A DNA stretch of 64,000 bases from assembly GCA_950295325.1 (NCBI GenBank), contig OX485803.1:58605554-58669553 (forward strand), written 5' to 3'. This document shows positions 59,695 through 64,000 of this stretch, piece by piece. Within the stretch, counting starts at the first letter, position 1, and every line of letters starts with the position of its first letter. A program made the translations under genes and the position numbers. A model generated the notes under the pieces. The model saw only the letters and a list, made by a program, of their open reading frames with translations, did no database searches and was not told where the DNA came from. Source of the DNA: Polytrichum commune. Its lineage: Eukaryota > Streptophyta > Polytrichopsida > Polytrichales > Polytrichaceae.

Positions 59695-61145
59695 TCACCT
59701 TAAGAAAGAAAAGAAAAGAAAAAATAACGCCCGTACTTTCACACGAGCATGACTACGAGCCCGCTGGCCTCATACTAATCACGGGATTCCGTGATGTAGT
59801 ATGTGGTTTTATGCCTCCGTTAGGAGGTGGGCTCTGGTGGTTTCCCTAGAAGTCCATTTTGATTAAGGTGGGGGTACGGGTGGTTGTTTATTGTCGAGTT
59901 TTCTTTTATTAAGTACCAAGTACGTGAGGTATTTAATAGCGTTTTGGTGTATGTCTTTCATGAGTTTTTTGATGTTGGATTTAGGGATTTTTAAGTCCGT
60001 TAGTTTTTGGATGGAGTGTTCGTGTATGGCTCCTCGTACTCCTGCGGTGATTGTTATAACGGGGTTGGTTTTCCAACCCTTGTTGTGAATGTCGTGATTT
60101 AGTGGGTCGTATTTGGCGTGTTTCTGTACAATGGCATGTTCAGGGAATCTGTCATGGCAGTAGGTGAATTCGATAAATTGTACTGTGTGGTTGGATGATG
60201 GTAATACGGGCAGAGTGATATGATTTGGGGCACCTATCAAGCATAAGATGTCAGGTCTAAGTTTAGCTTGACATTGACATGGTTTTTGGGGGCATGTACA
60301 TGCTAATAACCATTCTGGTACTGTGGTTTCTTGTGGCTGGTTGTTGAGATGTCCGGCATTGGTTCTTGTGAGGAACCGTGTGTGTTTGTTTGCTTGTAAT
60401 GTTTGTGTGATCAGATGTACTGCTTTGTTATGTCTTGCGATTCGGAGACCTTTTAAGTATGGGTGTTCGCATATTGATAGTAGGTGCGGCCACGTGTCTC
60501 TCTCATTTTTGTGGCAAAGTGTGCAGTTGGGGTTTGAATGTGTGAGGGGCCAAAAAATATTTTTTCTATGGTTGCCCATATATTGAGCGTATCAAAATTT
60601 TAATGTTTGGGTGATTTGGGTATCGGGTATTTGATCGTTATTCCAAAAGTGATTAGAGAGTTTTTGGTTTATTTGGGTGTTTGAGAGCCATTTATCTACG
60701 TATGGGAATTTATTTATGGCTAAGGTTGTTTCTAAGTCGTCGTGTGCTTTTGTTATGACTGTGCGTAAGTTGCGGATGGCTCCATCGTGTGTGCCTGTGG
60801 GACAGCTGGCAAGCCAGTAGGGGGTGGGGCGGGCGATGTGGATGTGTGGGGTTTGTTTTGGTTTTTCTAAGTTGTTCCCTTCATTTGCTAGATCATCGGC
60901 CAGTTCATTTCTAGTGATGCCCGTGTGCGCTCGGACTTTATGTATGTGGATTTTGTGGGGGGTCCAGTAAATCTTCCTTACTATGGCGGCTATAAGTAGT
61001 TTGTCAAGGTGGTGGTGTTGTGATGTTGGATGTTGTATGTTGTATGTGGTTATTTATGAGGTATATACTGTTGAGGCTGTCGGTAAATATGTGTGTTTCT
61101 GTTTGTGTGATTTTTAACATCATGCTTACGTGTGTTTCACCTTAA
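59695..61145 (-). mobile_element. Dualen-like element copy 2, 5'-truncated, 9-bp TSD
   Basis: Minus-strand element 59704-61136. The flanks share TCACCTTAA (59695-59703 and 61137-61145), a likely 9-bp target duplication. It starts inside RNase H and runs through the CCHC knuckle and endonuclease to a 3' UTR of about 160 bases with small inverted repeats (CCTCC-TAAC-GGAGG; CACGG-AATC-CCGTG), ending in a (TTTTC)n tract and not poly(A). Confidence 0.75.
59863..61115 (-). pseudogene. RNase H fragment, CCHC knuckle and intact RLE motifs
   Basis: The trace begins with HIFTDSLNSIYLI (RNase H Asp), has a frame shift near 61020, then KVRAHTGITRNELADDLANEG (another catalytic Asp) and NHFWNNDQ. A TGA at about 60596 replaces Arg (copy 1 has KFRTRTYMGN), then the 238-codon frame 60579-59863 follows. 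In it are Cys19, Cys22, His32 and Cys37 (CCHC), IARHNKAV, Cys cluster 94-103, RPDILC (Asp110) and QFIEFTYC (Glu137-x-Thr139). The P-D and E-x-T positions are kept, so the endonuclease core is better preserved than in copy 1. It ends in a Pro-rich tail. Confidence 0.75.
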
Positions 61146-61165
61146 CATCATGCTTACGTGTTGAT
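61110..61165. repeat. 20-bp direct repeat at 5' junction
   Basis: TTAACATCATGCTTACGTGT occurs twice (from about 61114 and 61143), separated by a short spacer with TTTCACC, at the 5' end of copy 2. It may be a by-product of the end-joining step of insertion. Confidence 0.75.
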
Positions 61166-62146
61166 TTTTGGAACATCTAGCAGTAAAATTTGGAACCCTC
61201 ATAGCTTTTGCATGCATAATTCCATTGATGACCTAAAGTCCAAGATGCCTTTATGCCTTTTGTGATAAACATCGAAGTGCTCACCCATTAAAAGTTTCAA
61301 CCACCATTTTTTGAGCATATTCTATACACATACATTCCAAACTCTAGATTTGATACCATGGTTCAACTAAACATGTTCTTCACATTTATAGTAGTTGTAG
61401 CGGAATAGGTGGTGGTGTAGGGATAGAAAGAAGAGACATAAATTGATGAGGAGGAGATAAACTACTTGTCTACACATGCCTTACATCCTCGGTGATGCAC
61501 TCCGAAATGCTCAAATGTTAAAAATGCCAACCACCATTTTTGGCCATTTTATATACACATATATTTCAATATTTAGAATGAAAATAATCACATTTCAATA
61601 TACATCTTTGATGTGACTTGGAACTCTAGTGCTTTTAAGTGGTTTTTTTACCCCTAAATTCTTTCATTTGGGTTCATATAGGATAAAATCATGACACATG
61701 ATATTCTAATATAATCAAGAAAATTATTTTTCACAGTGAAGATCTGGAGTACAATTTTCACTGCCCCCCTCTCCCCAATGGCGTATGTAATATTTAAATA
61801 AAAAATCTCACTGACCAAAACTAACGATGCGTATTTGACAATACAAGTCATAAATTCCACATAAATGTACACATTAAATTTGGTTTATGTTTTATGCTAC
61901 CTAAATCATGTATCGTCATCAATGGTTGGGCGGAGCATGGCAAGGCCTTTATAATTCATATAAGAAATGCTTTGTTATGTTGGACCCATTTTAATACTCT
62001 CTACTCTAGTATAAATCATGATCCCAATCGATCACTATATTGTTTTGACATACCCAATCTAGAGAGCACTCATAGATAGGTCGTGCCCTTTTATCACTGT
62101 GTTGTTTGAACCCCAGTTATTTGAATCCTTTTTTTCCCCCTACTAC
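61166..62146. other. Intergenic stretch, nothing recognised
   Basis: The phrase 'CACCCATTAAAAGTTTCAACCACCATTTTT' has a diverged second copy near 61510-61545, so an imperfect direct duplication is present. No gene could be supported. Confidence 0.4.
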
Positions 62147-62460
62147 TACACTAAACAATTTTATAACTATGGTCCACAAGAATTTCCTAGAGCAGACACA
62201 CTAAATTTCTAGTAGAAATTTAACATGGGCCACACTAATTGGTTTTCTAGAAATTAATGTTAGCGGAGATTTTAATTTTGTGCTACTTTAGTCTTACAAC
62301 TAATCATCAATGTGTTGGCCGGAAGTCTCCACGACGACTTAGGAGAAGACCCATGATCTTGGACCCACGTCAACTCCACCTTGACTAGCAAATTGGTGTG
62401 GCCCACGCTAGTTGTTTTTATGCTAATTCTCCACCCACACTAATAGGACTATTTAGTGTA
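62147..62460. mobile_element. TA-flanked MITE with CACTAAA ends
   Basis: Element 62149-62458 (310 bp), starting CACTAAACAAT and ending GACTATTTAGTG (inverse CACTAAATAGT), with TA on both sides (62147-62148 and 62459-62460). TA flanks suggest a Tc1/mariner-type unit; the CACTA start would allow a CACTA unit, but no 3-bp duplication fits. Non-coding. Confidence 0.5.
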
Positions 62461-62913
62461 ATGTATGACTAACTTTCTCTCTTCAAAGACCTAGTATAGA
62501 CGATTCCAACTAGGTCTCTTGTAGAATATATTTAATACATACAGATCTCGTGTGCATCCATACTTACATCATTGATTGGAGGTGTTGGGGCTCCCTTTCC
62601 AACACCCATAAGAATGTAGGCCACCTTCCTTCCTTCCTCCCTTCAATTCTTCCCTTCTTCAATCCCTAGCTAGTTAGTTAATTATGGGAGGGCGTGGGGG
62701 TGGGCGTGGGTGCTTCCCCCATTAAGACCCCTAAATAAGCACATTAATAATGGAATTCCTTGGCTTCACGTGCTACCCTATACACCACTCTACACCTAGA
62801 GCCTATGTATGTGGTGCCACCCAAGCGTGGTCCCTCGGGCCTTGCTCCCAACTACTAATAAGTCCCAACTAAGTTAATTCCCATCTCCCACCACTAGGTA
62901 AGGAGGGAAGGCC

Positions 62914-62929
62914 ATATATATATACACAC
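62914..62929 (+). promoter_or_regulatory. TATA-box-like stretch
   Basis: CATATATATATACACA precedes, by about 20 bp, the ATG of a plus-strand frame at 62934. The upstream 300 bp are CT/CA-rich and non-repetitive, as in plant promoters. Equally it may be a simple AT repeat. Confidence 0.25.
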
Positions 62930-62933
62930 ATAT

Positions 62934-63206
62934 ATGCCTCCCTCCTTTGTCTTCTCCCATGGCCTAGAGTCTCTCTTGCATCCCTTGCTTTACTACCCTT
63001 GCTCACACATGGCTAGTAAGACAACTCTGCAAATGATGAGCCCCCGCCCCCCACCTGCTTGCACAAGGAACACGGCCTTTATAGAACTCATATGCTCCAA
63101 GAAAATTCTAGTCTCCATGATCGCCCGTGCGCGGAGGCTTCAATGTTTGACGGCTGTTCATCCGCTAGAGAGGATGTGTGTGTGGCCCTTTTGGATCCAC
63201 GTATGA
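62934..63206 (+). CDS. Weak ORF, unknown (90 aa)
   Basis: The frame begins MPPSFVFSHGLESLLHPLL and has a Pro/Arg-rich middle (MMSPRPPPACTRN) and a basic segment ARARRLQC. It follows a TATA-like stretch in one of the less repetitive parts of the window. It could be a first exon of a host gene. No motif, intron border or homolog is recognised, and chance is likely. Confidence 0.15.
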   Translation: MPPSFVFSHGLESLLHPLLYYPCSHMASKTTLQMMSPRPPPACTRNTAFIELICSKKILVSMIARARRLQCLTAVHPLERMCVWPFWIHV

Positions 63207-64000
63207 TAAGATTTTGGCCGTTCTTACTAATCTAATACTACATCACACATTTTGATGGGAGTGTAGGGTTCACTCTTGCGGGGAAAACTAAATGAAATAT
63301 TTGTTCTGAACTCTGTGGAAATGAACCACAACACAACTAAGAGCCATCACACGGACTCATGCCATGCCCACACTTGTTGGTGGGCATAACCTGTGGACGG
63401 ATCACACCAATACGGGGCGCTTTGTTTGTTTGTTTGTTTTTAGCCGATGAAAGCTCGAAATTCGAGTGTGTTACATCCAAATATTAACTAAAAAGGCAAT
63501 CCTTTACTGGTGGGAGCCGTCCATTGTGTATGTGCACCAATAAGTGTGGGCATGGCTTCAGGCTCTCAAGCCTCAAAGGCTAAGTTGAACAAACCCTGAC
63601 ATTTGGACCCTTTGACACTTCAAAGCACTATGAGGTCCATTCTAACACAAATCACCTTATTGGCTTCCCCAATTGTGATTCAAATTATAGGGTCTTTGTA
63701 ATGATTAGTGTACTCACAAGCATAAACCAACTTATCTCACTACACTTGGATGAAGTTCACTGGAGGGATTGATGCAACTTCTTTTGCTTTTTCTTTTGCA
63801 TCAAATGGCATTTTTCGTAGTAATAAAGAGAACATACACTTCAAAGGGCAAATTAGTGACCCCAAACCAAGTTGGGATAGAACTAAGGAGAAGACCTAAG
63901 ACAACTGGTGCAACTCCTCATCTTGCAAAGAAAATCAGTCATTGGTAGGAACTGGTAGCTGACCTCCAAAACAACCTGAATGGACCATGGGTTGTGATTG
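63207..64000. other. Window end, nothing recognised
   Basis: No gene could be supported. A (TTTG)n tract lies near 63421-63440. Confidence 0.4.

Overview
The window looks like intergenic DNA from a large, repeat-rich land-plant nuclear genome. It is AT-rich, with no bacterial operons, no convincing intact host gene, no rRNA and no credible tRNA. Nearly everything recognisable is transposon-derived. The mix (DUF7869-type TE genes, L1-type LINEs, PIF/Harbinger, hAT-like and CACTA-like MITEs, and non-LTR elements carrying a restriction-like endonuclease) would fit a non-seed plant such as a fern, lycophyte or bryophyte, but the lineage is inferred and not proven.

Layout. 0-3 kb: a broken DUF7869-type TE gene (minus). 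6.7-7.5 kb: stacked tandem repeats and a short ORF. 7.6-11.4 kb: two copies of one hAT-like MITE in opposite orientation, each with a perfect 8-bp target duplication. 14.6-22.1 kb: microsatellites, minisatellites, an AT-hook ORF and a decayed gene of unknown family. 26.8 and 30.7 kb: two MITE-like units. 28.5-29.2 kb: an AT-hook gene with two in-frame TGA stops. 35.1-40.85 kb: a decayed L1-type LINE (minus) that lacks its RT core and is interrupted by a 531-bp, nearly perfect hairpin MITE. 44.4 kb: a second foldback element. 46.8-48.6 kb: three short LINE 3' ends, two with clear target duplications. 50.9 kb: a CACTA-like MITE. 51.7-55.1 kb: a bounded PIF/Harbinger element that keeps its Myb/SANT gene but shows no transposase.

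55.6-61.1 kb is the most unusual part. It holds two minus-strand remnants of a non-LTR retroelement family encoding RNase H, a CCHC knuckle and an R2-style restriction-like endonuclease. The longer copy also carries, upstream, a segment resembling PCIF1-type adenine methyltransferases. This order recalls the Dualen/RandI group described from green algae. No RT domain is visible in either remnant. 62.1-63.2 kb holds a small TA-flanked MITE and a TATA-like stretch before a weak ORF.

The elements nest in one another (MITE in LINE, repeat units in the Harbinger element, MITE in a duplicated segment), so relative ages can be read. Many reading frames are lost at runs of 7-9 C/G or by CGA-to-TGA changes, which suggests methylated-CpG decay plus homopolymer slippage or sequencing error.
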